From Viscum album (Eukaryota > Streptophyta > Magnoliopsida > Santalales > Viscaceae), in assembly GCA_963277665.1 (NCBI GenBank), contig OY728120.1, positions 945,115,195-945,179,194 on the forward strand: 64,000 nt of DNA, in the 5' to 3' direction. Below, in pieces: positions 48,158 to 59,745 of this stretch. The position numbers and the translations under genes are program-made. Under the pieces are notes generated by a model. That model was not told the DNA's origin and did not search any database. It saw only the letters and a program-made list of their open reading frames with translations. Each line of letters opens with the position of its first letter. Within the stretch, counting starts at the first letter, position 1.

Positions 48158-48294
48158 TGGAGTTTATTGAAAGTTATTTTTGAGATTCATTGGACACACA
48201 GAAACAGAAAGGTGAAAAGAGAAGAGAAATTAGGGTGAGAATAGAGAATTTGGGGTGAGAAAAGAAGATGAGTGTCTAAGAAAACTTACTTGGG

Positions 48295-48312
48295 TCCCCG
48301 ACAATGGCGCCA
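48295..48312 (-). other. Primer-binding site, tRNA-Asp type
   Basis: Minus-strand TGGCGCCATTGTCGGGGA, five bases after the 5' LTR end. It differs by two C-to-T or G-to-A-type changes from TGGCGCCGTTGCCGGGGA, the site described for Athila-type gypsy elements and matched to tRNA-Asp. Confidence 0.9.
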
Positions 48313-48317
48313 AAATT

Positions 48318-50090
48318 TGGTTGCGCCCAAATTTACCCTACCGGTAAAAGCGGTCGTTGAAGTACAAGTAGGGATCGAATCCACAGGGACCGAAGAAGTA
48401 ACCTTGAGACGCTATGATTTATTGATGGATTGGCTATGAAGTGGCCAACTTTGAGGTAGATTTTAATTGGAGAACTAAAGATATAATTTGAATAAGATAT
48501 AATAAAAAATTATGTGAACTAAAAAAACTTTGATGGTGGGTTGATCTTAGGGTTTTGCTTGGGGTGGATTGGATGAATTTCTTTTCTTAGAAAATTTCAT
48601 GTCATTAATTCAAGACATATCCAAATAATGAGATAATTCTTCCAAATCATTCAACAATTTAATCCCTACACAATTACAAGGCCAATCACTAATTCACTTT
48701 GAGGATCACTTTAATGAGAACTCAAAGGAAATAGATCGTACTAGCACTCAATATGTGTGATCGTTAAAGTTGGCAAATATGAGAAAGAATGTAACTCATC
48801 AAATGGAAATCCTAAAATAATGAATAGATTTAAATATTAAGTACATGAAATAACAATCAATACATGACCTTGATACTCCCTTGGATCAACCCTTAAGAGG
48901 TTAGCCCTCCATTTATGCTATTCTACCAATGGAAGCAGGATGTAGACTTATGGGGTTGGAATTGAAGAAGAAGAAAATTATTAAAAGAACGAACACTCCA
49001 CCGTTGTGTGATTGAAATCACAAGTATTGGTGTGAATAATTTCAAACCATGATTCAACGGTATCAATGTGTGAATAAAAGGAAAATAAAAATTGAAGAAG
49101 AAGAATAAATTTTATTAAAATAATAAACGTGAAAGAAAAACTTACATGGGAAAACTTGACGATGCGATTACAAATTGAAAGCAGAAAATTACAATTGAAA
49201 GAAATACAATGGATGAAAGAAAAACATGGATTCAAAGAAAAATGTTAGATGATTATTCCCTTCACCACCATCTCCTTATATAGGAATATTAGGAGCCTTA
49301 TGTCCACCCCCAATAATAAATTCACCCCCCAACAATTAAGAGAGTCAAAAGGAGGGTGAAGAATCAAAAGGAAATTAACGTTACAAAGTTGACCACAAAA
49401 CCAGCCAGATTCATCCTCCATTTTGAAGTGTTCGTTTTACACTTCATACGGCCGAATCCGAAGATGTCATAAATATAACATATCATCGTCCATCTGTTTT
49501 CTATAAGATCTCAACATTTCAGGAAAATTGGCTTAGCCGTTTGGATGTTATGGTCGAAATGGTGGAACGACTTTCTGTGCATTAATGCCGGATCCACCAT
49601 TTAAATCTCAACTTCAGATCTCTTTATCATCATGAAAACATCAGAATTATCTCTGGCCACAGTTTAATAAAATGATCCTCATATTTTTATCTTTCTACTG
49701 TATAAATTTTAGCTTCATTGGGATTGGTTTCTGGGCCCCAAATTTGTTTTATGGGCCTTAGGCCCATTATGCTTTTTCCAGAAAGTTTCTGCCTTCAGGT
49801 GCAAAATTCTCCATCTTCCTTTGGGATTCATCCATCGGACCTAAAAAATAAAATGTTCCAAACAAAGTGATAAATCATATCACAAAATTTCAAATTCATA
49901 AAATTAATATAATGGTGTCCCCAAACAAATGAATGATTGGTCCCAAATTTGTATTTTAAACATGAATTGCATTTTTGATGAGAAATGAAGTTCTATTTAT
50001 ATAATGCATTAAAAATAATGTTTATGGACTTTGGAACAATGAATATAAAGATATTAAAAATTAATATTATCCACTTTCAGTGACTAATCA
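48318..50090 (-). repeat. 5' LTR of the 6.3-kb element
   Basis: 1773 bp, TG...CA, with a TATA box cctatataagg on the minus strand at 49274-49284. Transcription would start near 49245. The minus-strand frame 49235-48981 (84 codons) starts just beyond and is present at the same length in the other LTR (44743-44489). Confidence 0.95.
49274..49284 (-). promoter_or_regulatory. LTR TATA box driving the 6.3-kb element
   Basis: cctatataagg on the minus strand fits the plant TATA consensus. It is intact in both LTRs. Confidence 0.7.
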
Positions 50091-50095
50091 ATCAT
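50091..50095. repeat. Right target-site duplication ATCAT
   Basis: Partner of 43821-43825. Confidence 0.9.
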
Positions 50096-50830
50096 TCACA
50101 TCTTATTGTTTATCACACGTAGAATGAATCATATTTTCTTATCGGTTTGTAATGATCACAATAACCACACAACCCACCTAGAGGAATGAACTACAATAAC
50201 AGTGATTAACAACATAACTAGGATATATTCTAATCCTTCACCTAGGACGGAACTCCCTAGACATCATCCTTAGGAGTTCAACCCTGATTCTTTTTATTCG
50301 GGAATCCTCCCTTTGAGTAATCCCTAAATTAAAACCTGCCTAAACCTCCATGAGTTAAGACATCTCTCATGGACCCTATTACAAGAAAATACTCATTAGG
50401 AGTAAGCACCAACCTATTTCTCTCAAAGTTCCACACTCCACTGTGAGACTTACTGAACTATGTGTTCTTTGATTCCCATACAAATTGGATATATAGGAAT
50501 CCTCCTTGAGGTTTAAACCCAACACCCCCAAATCAACCCTTATCTCTTTGGGCCACATTCCTAGTGGGGTCTAATTCAACTTGAGAGCTCATATTCCTTC
50601 CCAATTCCATGGGATGTATTATAATAAGTCCCATTGTAAGAATTGACTAGGAACCTTCCACCTAGATGTCTTTACCACATGACTTTAAATTGTATGGTTT
50701 GGTCCTTATCACATAACCATAAAAAGTATGATGTGTCTCATTAAGTGCCATATAAATATGTGGGTTCTTATTCAATTCGTATGGATATGAAGGAATCCTG
50801 CCTATAGAATCAATACCAACATAAAAACAA
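50096..50830. other. Non-coding stretch with weak long-period repeats
   Basis: Continues the pre-insertion sequence of 42.7-43.8 kb. A block with tgtgttctttgattcc, ggatatataggaatcc (about 50460-50515) recurs loosely as tgtgggttcttattc, ggatatgaaggaatcc (about 50760-50800). The block resembles the 140-bp array unit at 21530-23800. I see no gene. Confidence 0.4.
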
Positions 50831-50984
50831 CTTCCGTCTCCCTAGATAAAGATAAACTCTAGAGTAATATTTTTCTACTTCGATGACAATAAACTCCAGC
50901 GTAAATTTTCATCTGCCTAGATGATGATAAATTCCAATGTGACATTCATCTTCCTGGATAAACATAATATTCCAGAGTGCCTTG
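50831..50984 (+). repeat. Tandem repeat, four units of about 38 bp
   Basis: Units start at about 50831, 50873, 50911 and 50948. Each has ct(a/g)gat followed by gataaa(c/t)tcc-like sequence and an AT-rich end. Together with the other arrays it fits the repeat-rich 3' region of a Tat-like element. From 50985 to 51330 there is no gene. Confidence 0.7.
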
Positions 50985-51329
50985 CTGAGTGGTTTATAAA
51001 CCAACATTGTCGTTGTAATGAATAAATAATATTTATGTTTTATATAAAAGGATACCATCAATGGAGAACCTCGTATACAAACAAATATCTCCATTTATGA
51101 ATAACTTATAATACATATAGATTATTCTAAATTCCACACATTATAATAATTGATTGAAAATTTAAAGGGAGACCTAACTTATTCTTTTTAAATTAATAAG
51201 GATTCATAAAAATATAATAAATCAAAAACAGAGTCTCTGAGTGTGCAATAATTCCATTAAAAGGGATGAAATGAGCCTAACCTCTCATACATTTGACCAA
51301 TGTGTGTTATTAAGCATCATGGGTCAAAA

Positions 51330-51807
51330 TTCATAACATGCTCTTGCCCTTCGGATGCAAGTCCCTTTGGATACAGAACTGTTGGTTATTTTTGGTTATA
51401 TAAACAAATCAGTTGGAAACCATTTTGAGATAGTGATTCATAACATGGACACAAGTTCGAAGGGAAAAACTCCCAAAGCATATCCCCAAGAGTGTCAAAA
51501 AAGGTGTGCTTCGATGCCTATTGTCGTGTACCAGGTTACAGTGAGTCATGTCAGACACACCTTGCAGAGTTATTACACCTTGGTATATCTATTTCAATTC
51601 CCCATCCACTTGTAATATACAGACATGGATTTATTTCTAGGAAAACAGACACTCTATCCTTTCCCAAAATTCATGAACATTTTACAATGAATTATCTCAT
51701 CCTTATACTTATCCTTAGATATTCTCCTAGGCATATCCTTAAAAATACCGCTATGGATATCCCCAAAGTTTTATCTTTATAGATTCAAAATTTTCACTAA
51801 ACCTTTC
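51330..51807 (-). mobile_element. Leader of the nested minus-strand gypsy
   Basis: Read on the minus strand this aligns with the outer family's leader at about 950-1230: acaagtggatg, then accaaggtgtaataactct, then ttgacactcttggggatat match 1089-1215. Open frames on the + strand here (51355-51615 and 51492-51782) are chance. Similarity ends near 51455-51330, where a later insertion or deletion has cut the interior. Confidence 0.7.
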
Positions 51808-51819
51808 CTCTGATACAAA
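51808..51819 (-). other. Primer-binding site of the nested minus-strand gypsy
   Basis: Minus-strand tttgtatcagag, one base after the LTR end. It matches the tRNA-Met-type site with one change near its start. Confidence 0.75.
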
Positions 51820-54449
51820 CCATAGTGACCCACACTTTTCATACATTGAATTTATTTCATTTTTATAGAAAATTTCAAACATTACACAAATACGCACCCA
51901 AATATCATGTAATATTAGTGTCTTTGGAAATAGGGATCACGAATATCATGTCTGTTGGAAGATATCCAATGTTTCCCAAAATGATCATTCCCTTTTTACT
52001 CTTACATAAAAATTTCCTTATAACCTTGGGAAGCGATACATAATAAAATGGGGAGATTGGATGCTTAGTAAGGGTAAATAAGGATGATATATGTGCAAAA
52101 AAAGAATATAACAGTATGAAAATAGAAACATAACATTTCAAGATCATACGTTGTATATAAAAAGATAATATGCATGAGTCATGGGATAAATATTGGAAAT
52201 TAATAGGTCATGTATCATAATAAAATAAAGAACATGATCCATGAAATCATAACATAGAAAGAAAACATTGAATTGTGGGTGAAATATAATCATATAAAAA
52301 TTATTTCCATTGTAGTCAAGGCATCATTTTCAATGAAATATTAGTTGTATGGGTTCACTCAACATACCTTCTTGGTAGTCATGGGTTATTCACATAACCA
52401 TATTTGGTAGTCAACATTCACTCCCAATACCATCTTAGCAGACAAGGTCCTTCATTTATCTCTCATTGTAAATAAATCTTTACCTAATTCATTGGAGGGA
52501 TATATAAATCACACCCATCTCATAAAGAAATCATACATGCATATGCCACAGGAAAATAATTAATCATATAATTACCAATAAAATGGAATGGGTTTCATTA
52601 ACATGTAATCATATCATAACCTATAGAAATGTTATAGAATTCATAATCATTTAATCAAAATCATAACCCAAGAAAAGTTATAGTTTTCCTAACCATAATT
52701 CCATCAAAACATAAACCATTCAGAGAATGAATATAAAAGTTGTTCTTGAATTATAACAAAGTATGTCATCTTATAGAGGGAAGGATTTTGAAGGATTACT
52801 TAGAAGATGGAATATGTACAAAAATGTATGTTAAAAACATATAACATTTTCAAAAAAAAATTCTTTAAAATGGATTTGAAAAAACATAATGGAATCATGA
52901 GAACTCATTTTAAAAGTTTCTTGAGGATGATGTCCTTTCTTCATTGAAATTGTTTTCTTTTTTTAAATGTAGTTCAATTTTAAAAATAAAATTTTATTTG
53001 AAACCATATTTTTAATATTGTAAGGTGATATTCAAGGTATTCAGGTTTCATGAAATCATAAAAATCCATTCATTTATTATGTGTTAATGAAAATTCTCCA
53101 TATACTTGTGCTGGAAAAGTCAAAGATACTTCGTTTAGGAAAATAAAAAAAATTCCTTTCAAAACGTTTAAGAAAATTATATACATGGGAAAATATGGCC
53201 TTAAAAATTGTATAATCATAGTGAAAATATTCCTGGAATCAATTTGAAGATTCATGGAATAGGATTATGAAAAAAAGGAAAAAATACTAATGTATATACA
53301 ATATCAGAAAATTATTTCATTATAAAATAAACCATTAAAACATTATAATTAGTTGGATCATATGCCCCATGATATAAATAAAAATATATTAATATTAAAA
53401 TACCATAATATTATTTCAAATACTCATAAAATAAATTTATGGGCATTATATACACCATGTAGAAGAAATAAGTATTTTTATTAGGCATGTGTCTCACAGA
53501 AGTAAAGGTGGGACAAAATCCATTACTACGTGAATAACATTAGAATCACAAACCCCAGAGAAGAAAAAAATGAAAATATTTAATATCATTAAATAATGTA
53601 AAATAATTGTATATCATGTCATATTTAAGAATATATACCATGCAAAATAAGAAAGTGGTGAATATGGAATGTATCAAAACTGAAATAAAAAAGTGAGACA
53701 AATCCCCCTTACCTTATGTCTTGACACTATTTATACACATAAATACCTTCTATATAATAATTATATGTTTATTATTAATATATCACAAAACCATATTTAT
53801 ATATATAATACCATATATGATTTACATGTGACATTATATTACCAGTTTGTTAGTAATTCCATGTTTAAGTTAGATTTTGGGTGATATTTTCTTTATAAAT
53901 CATACGTGTTTTGAATTTCTATTATTAATTATCATGATTTAATTATTTATAGAATTTGAAACATGATTTAAATATACTATATATTAAATATATAATTATT
54001 TTCAATAATAATTAAAAATTAATGGAAAACATTGTTCATGGAAGCAGTTGGTTGTATGTATGCATGAACGCTATTTTTGATTTCATGTCGTTTTGAAAGA
54101 ATGAAAGTAAATGACATGTATGTAAATATGTATATATATATATATAGTACCATTAGTATTTTAATATTTTCATGTATGGTTTCTAAAACAGTCCTTAATA
54201 CATTCTATGTGAAGTGTAAACGAATCACATCTCTTTGAGGAGGAGGTGGTCCAGATGTCCACAAACAATGTTATCATATATCCCCAATATGAATCGTGTG
54301 AAGGTATGTTTAATATAAAATTTATTGAATAATAAATAAAGGATAAATATAATATATATATATATAATATGAAACAATATTTTCCATCATAATCACTACA
54401 CAAGACGGGTGGTAAAGGAAGAGAGAACAAACTTGTTTTGTGAGGCAGT

Positions 54450-54466
54450 AATTCACCGTACACAAT
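54450..54466. repeat. Target-site duplication of the SINE-like element, left copy
   Basis: aattcaccgtacacaat here corresponds to aattcaccccacacgacaat at 55194-55213. A long, imperfect duplication is typical of LINE-type (target-primed) insertion. Confidence 0.6.
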
Positions 54467-55193
54467 CCTGAATGGCCCGAAGGCCTTTTTTATTGATTTT
54501 TGATAACCCCCCTTTCATGGGATTAGGGATAATCCTTAAAAGTTACATAGTTTTAGATATTACATTTCATGTAGTCTATGGAGTCATTATAGGACCCATA
54601 ATTCTTAAGAAAATCATACAGACTATGAAAACTTGAAACTACCCCTCCCCAACATCTACATCGTGATCAGCACTCCACCATTGCATGGATGTTCGACTAT
54701 TTGTCTTATGAAGAGATTAAATGGCCCAGTACCAATGGTAATTTTCTAGCCTTTCATTATTTCAAATCCATTTATCCATGCTCGGGTGAATACGTCCTGC
54801 TCTTGAATCCTCCTCTAGAGCTGGTTCCTTGTAGAATCTGTCAGGGCATCTGCATATCAGGTGTCCCTAAAGGCGTTTGAGGAGGCTTGATGGCCTTGAG
54901 GTGGCCTGAAGGCCATAAATGTGTCCATAAGGCTTTACTGACCCAATGTCCTGGGTGGTCTGAAGATATTAAGGAATCCAAACCCAAACTGGTGGCCCAA
55001 GGTGAATAGTTCTTGCTGTTATAGTACTGAACAATACGTTCTACAATACCTGTATAGTTTTTCTACAGAGCTTACTAAAGTAATACTACAATATTTCTAC
55101 AATAACAAAAAATTATTCCTCTTCATGATTTCGAACCTAGGTCTCATGGAACCACTTAGAGAGACCACACCAACTGGGCTGAGGATCATGTAT
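54467..55193 (-). mobile_element. SINE-like retroposon with tRNA-related head (727 bp)
   Basis: Absent from the sister LTR and flanked by long duplications. Read on the minus strand, the 5' end carries an RNA polymerase III promoter: A box cagcccagttggt (55181-55169) and B box ggttcgaaatc (55137-55127), 31 bases apart as in a tRNA. The head as a whole looks tRNA-derived. The body is unrecognised. It contains several ggcc words with aaggcc/ggccTT symmetry (54470-54485 and 54888-54915). The 3' end is aataaaaaaggccttcgggccattcagg-like rather than a plain poly(A). At 727 bp it is long for a SINE and could be a composite. The 63-codon frame at 54689-54880 on the other strand is probably chance. 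Confidence 0.65.
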
Positions 55194-55213
55194 AATTCAC
55201 CCCACACGACAAT
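55194..55213. repeat. Target-site duplication of the SINE-like element, right copy
   Basis: Partner of 54450-54466. Confidence 0.6.
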
Positions 55214-57573
55214 AGTAAGTTCATAACCCATCAAATAGAGTTATTATTATATATAGGTATAACCCTTAATATAACAACATCTTATTATATTTAATATACC
55301 GAGGTTATTATATAAACATTAAATAAAAAAACTGAGGGGGTTCATGGAATAAATAAAACAAAAACATTCATTGAATAATGTTACCTCTTCTTTGGGTATC
55401 TCTTTTTTATTTTCACAAAAATACTTATTTGGTGGTCTTTATTCAAAGAGGAAGAATTATAGGATGGATTAAATTAATTTTTATTGGGAATTGGGTATAT
55501 TTTAGCTGATTCAAATGGATTTTTAGGAGTGATTAAAAGAGGATAGGTGCCCTTTTATAAGAAAGGGGAGGGGCACTCTTGGAATCTCTTGTATTATTAA
55601 ATTAATTTTAAATTAATTTTCTTTCAAAAATGGATAAAACGTGAGTTCTGTAAATGATGGTTTGATTATATATCTAAATAATATCAAAATATAATTTTTT
55701 ATTCTTTTTTATTTGATATTATTACCCTTATCTTCTGTATTTAACCCATAATTAATCAAATTAATTGTTACTATGGGAACTTGTAATATAAATTTTGTGG
55801 GTTAATATAATTACTATAAAATGAAAAATGACCAATTAATAAGTCATTAATGACATTTTAAGACTTATCCCAATCATTTGGTTTAATTTTGTATTTTTAT
55901 GAATTTTATAACATTTAATAAAATATTATTTATTACAAAATTTCAATAGTGTCAATGTGACAGTTGTCGTAGTTACATTTTTTTAAATATCATAAAATAA
56001 ATATAAGTTCATAAAAACACCATTCAATTATCTCTTGTATTTAAAATTAATACATAAAATTATATAATGATATTAATTATATAAAATTATATTTATTTTA
56101 AAATTTGTAATATCATTTTGTTGATTATTCCATTAATGAAGCAATTAATGCATCATTATTATGTCAAAATATAATTTCATTATTTATTTTCATAAAATTA
56201 TAAATAAATTAAAATTATATAATGAAGTATTTATATTTATAAATACAATCTATAATCGAACATATAACATATATAACTCCATATAAAAAATACTTTACTT
56301 TATCAAAACACGGGTGTGACAAAATTTTCCTTCTCGTTAAATATAATATTACAAATGCATTGAGGTCTTCCTTGTGGGTCCAAGTGGTCCTAAAATAGAC
56401 AAAAGTATTATCTTGGGTGGAATATGCACACAAACTTAAATTAGGACAACTGTTAGGGTAATTTTTTAATATTTATAATATAATTTTTACCTTTAATTTC
56501 CCGATTTACCTATTACCATGGTAAATAAACAATTAAAAATGTTACTATTAATAATATCCAAAAAGAAATAAGTTGATTATATTATAATATAAATATAATA
56601 TTTATTAGAGAAATATATTTTTGTTTTTATCAATTGAAAACATAGAACTGGATAATATTAATTTACAATTATTCCTCTTGTCGGATCGAGAAAATGGGGT
56701 TTTAAATTAAAAGCCTTCCCAAAATCACAATGTTTTTTATATTCAATTTCAAAGTAAATTTTTTTATAATAACCCAAATTGGATTAAATAAATCCATGAT
56801 ATAATTATACATTAAAAACATTCAAAAATATAATTTAACACTATAAATAAATTTTATGAAAATGCAGTTTCCAATTAAAATGAATTTTTTTTACAATTCA
56901 TCAAAATATTAATATAATCAGAAAAATATAAAAATTCAACAGTAGTAAATTTTGAAACCCCACAGTCAAAGGAAAATTTTATTTTGTAAAATGAAATTTA
57001 TAAAAGTTACACAAATTAGATTTAAAATCGGTTTCCAATAAAAGGTGATAAAACTACCCTTTTGAAAAAATATAGATGCTTATGTATCAAATTGGGTTGG
57101 TTGTAGTATTATGCCTATAAAATGTATTGGATAAATATAAAAATAATTTTATTTAATATATAGCACGTATATTTCATTAATATCATTCAAAAAAATTAAT
57201 TTATTTAATTTATTATGACAAAATGACTTTGGGAGGATAAAAATAAAAATATTTCCTTTGTAATCAATTGGTTTATATTTTATTTTCTAATTAATTGGTA
57301 ACCAATGAATTTATATTATAAACCTTATATTTTAATAAATTTGATAATACTATTTATAACCTTGTTCGATAAAACTTAGTATTTCATGTAACACAAGCTT
57401 TCAAAAAAAATTATTGGTTAAAACAATCCAATCATTGTGTTGCATATACTAAAAGCTAAAAATATTGTTTTTAATATAAGAAATGATATACTCAGTATAA
57501 TGTGAAATTAAAAAAATCAAAAATATTCAATTAATTTGAGGAAAATTATTTCAAAAAAAATTGGGGTGTTATA

Positions 57574-57578
57574 GATAC
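57574..57578. repeat. Right target-site duplication GATAC of the large nested gypsy
   Basis: Partner of 7841-7845; followed by the resumed outer leader (ctcttaggataattc). Confidence 0.75.
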
Positions 57579-59745
57579 TCTTAGGATAATTCATTTTTTC
57601 CATAAACCCCATTATGAAGTATTTGAATGTAAATATATCCTGAAAGAAACCATGTTTATGATTATGATATTAGCTACACATAAAGTTTATATTTATGTTA
57701 ACTATTTCACTCGTCGTTGGATTATACATTATGATTCATAATGATATGATCTAATCTAGCTTATTTAATTGATTACAAATTGCACCTAGAATGATGAATG
57801 ATATCAATACCCGTATAAAATATAGATATTTACCAATATAAAAACAATAGAAATTGTATTGGAATACATAAAATCATGACCATACTAGGGAATCTTGATT
57901 TGGTAATGGTAAATAACCTTTCCCAAATGGAGAAACGTTATCAAAAATGAAATTCTCTTATGTTTGGTCCCTTTATATGACCGATTCCCCAATAATTCCA
58001 TGGGAATACTAACCCAATGACTGTTGAGAAGTGGATTAAGTATTTGGAGAAGATATTATATGTCATAGGGATGTGGTGAAAATTAAAATGTTACACTCAC
58101 AGTGTATTATCTCAATGGAGATGTGGATCAATGGTGGTCATTGATCCGTAATACCTAGAAGGAAAAAATATATAAATCATGGAATGGTGAATTTTTATGG
58201 AGATGTTCGTTGATAAATACATCAGTCATGATAAACAAGACAAGATCAAGAGAAATTAACTTAGTTTAATAAAAAAGGTGGAAGAAAGTGTCATAGAGTA
58301 TGAAGCTACCTTTAGCAGGTTAGTAGGGTACGATGCAGATTTCATAAAAATCATGAAATGTAATACTAATCATTTCTTTCAAGTACTTAAGTCAAGTCTC
58401 AAAATGCTGCAGGTGTCTCAAACCTTTTCTTCATACAATGAAATGTTTTTATGAGCTATCAACATAGTGAAAGAATTATCCATGTCTTATGGCTTCAAAG
58501 GGAAGCTATAGAAGAAGATAAAGTAATATAATGTTACATATAAAGGGAATAAGACAAATAAGGTTTTTCGCACATCTGATAATTATAGAAAGAATCACCC
58601 TAGGAAATTCATCAAAGGATTGGGAGTATGTTTTAAGAGTGGTGACAAAGTTCACCTAGAAAAAGAATACAAAGGGAAGATAAAAAATGTTTTTACTAAG
58701 TGTCACAACAGCAAGGAGAATGGGAACTATGAAAAACATTCTCTAAGAATAAAAAATATATCACTCAGAGAAAGAGATGGGATAAAGGTCAATTATATAT
58801 GTTATTGACACAACCAAAGTGGATTGACTAATATGCTTTTTTATTTTCATCTAAGAAATATTTTGTAAAATTATTTTATTGATGATGGTATCATCATATT
58901 AATTATGAAATATATAAGGATTGTATTGCATTACTTTCTCATCGAGGACTTTAAATCTTCAGTTGATTACCTATATCGAAGAAAATTTATTCAGTTTTAA
59001 GATGAAATTTTTGGAAAACACATGGTTGTGGGAAATGTAAGAGTTAATATGTTCCTCATATTGATATAATGTTGTTGGATTAATAGATTATTTATATGGA
59101 TAAATAAAATTAGATATTCTTAACTACCATATAATGAATTCAAAATTTGGATCATTATATTTGGAAGGTTGATATGGTTAACCATTTATGAACTGGTTCA
59201 CATTGATATTTATACAATGTTTTATATATTATTTTATTACATCACCATGTGAGGAATCGTTTTCCATAAAATAAATTGAAATAGTTTATGAAATTAGTAT
59301 AAGATTGTGATTATTGAACCATATAAAATATATATATATACCTATATCTTTAGATGGTGAAATAATTTCTAAAATCTAGGAAGAGGGTATTAAAAAAATA
59401 TTGTCGTGTTATCATTTTTTAGGATATAAATGAAATTTATTCACACCAATGGTTTATGGCTTTATGTTCAAAACGTTTCTGAGGACCATGTTTTGTATCA
59501 CACTTCATCTAAATATGATGGTAAGATTTCTCTTCCATATCCAAGTTTTCACTAATTTTCACTTATTCAAATGCCATGTTTTCTAGTGATCATTTAATTT
59601 CTTTTACCTATTATTGTGAATATGTGTTATTAATCATATTTATGATTTGGGTTTTTTAAAAATTGTTTATATTTAAATATTAAACCCTAGAATACCAAAA
59701 TCAAGTTTAACATGCAATGATGTAATTTAATTAAGGTGGAAAAAA
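57579..59745 (+). mobile_element. Interior copy 2 of the outer gag-only gypsy, 3' part
   Basis: Continues the leader broken at 7845 and aligns with 1230-3390 through to the polypurine tract (ggtggaaaaa, 59736-59745). Together with 7537-7845 it gives an interior of about 2476 bases, matching copy 1 in length and order. No pol domain beyond a faint protease-like stretch at about 58830-59200 is visible. Confidence 0.8.
57950..58810 (+). pseudogene. gag: Decayed Ty3/gypsy gag (copy 2)
   Basis: The better preserved gag of the outer family. NPMTVEKWIKYLEKIL (from 58011) and NVTLTVYYLNGDVDQWWSLIRNT (from about 58088, another frame) are the two hallmark blocks of the plant retrotransposon gag family. 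A CCHC-like knuckle remnant, VCFKSGDKVHLEKE, lies at 58626-58667 in an open stretch of 62 codons (58620-58808). Stops and frameshifts separate the blocks. The protein would have formed the particle shell and bound element RNA. Confidence 0.75.

Larger units (their letters stand above)
43826..50090 (-). mobile_element. Young non-autonomous Ty3/gypsy element, Athila/Tat-type primer site (6265 bp)
   Basis: Two LTRs of identical length (1773 bp, TG...CA), a perfect 5-bp duplication ATCAT and an interior of 2719 bp. On the minus strand the order is 5' LTR (50090-48318), primer site (48312-48295), two overlapping ORFs (48157 to 47088), a conserved non-coding tail, polypurine tract (45611-45599) and 3' LTR (45598-43826). 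No reverse transcriptase, RNase H or integrase is present. The LTRs look about 95% alike, so it is the youngest insertion here. Its higher GC and surviving CpG sites agree with that. It would need enzymes from a full-length gypsy relative. Confidence 0.93.
7846..57573 (-). mobile_element. Large nested Ty3/gypsy element, minus strand, filled with later insertions
   Basis: On the minus strand the order is 5' LTR (57573 to 51821), primer site (51819-51808), leader (about 51807-51330), a long interior swollen by other elements, polypurine tract (15190-15178) and 3' LTR (15177 to 7846). GATAC duplications lie on both sides. The LTRs are about 5.0 kb each once the insertions at 10295-12531 and 54467-55193 are removed (7332 minus 2247, and 5753 minus 744). 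The leader aligns with those of the outer family, so this is a relative that inserted into an older copy. Little of its own coding interior is recognisable. LTR divergence is high (roughly 20% in sampled stretches), so the insertion is old. Confidence 0.75.
51821..57573 (-). mobile_element. 5' LTR of the nested minus-strand gypsy (with insertion)
   Basis: On the minus strand it starts tataacacccc at 57573 (the first G of TG lost) and ends gggtcactatg at 51821. It aligns with 7846-15177 on the same strand. Length without the 54467-55193 insertion is about 5.0 kb. No credible gene. Confidence 0.75.

Noticed and set aside
51355..51782. Overlapping + strand frames of 86 and 96 codons
   Set aside because: They lie across the minus-strand leader of the nested gypsy, which aligns with other leaders and is non-coding.
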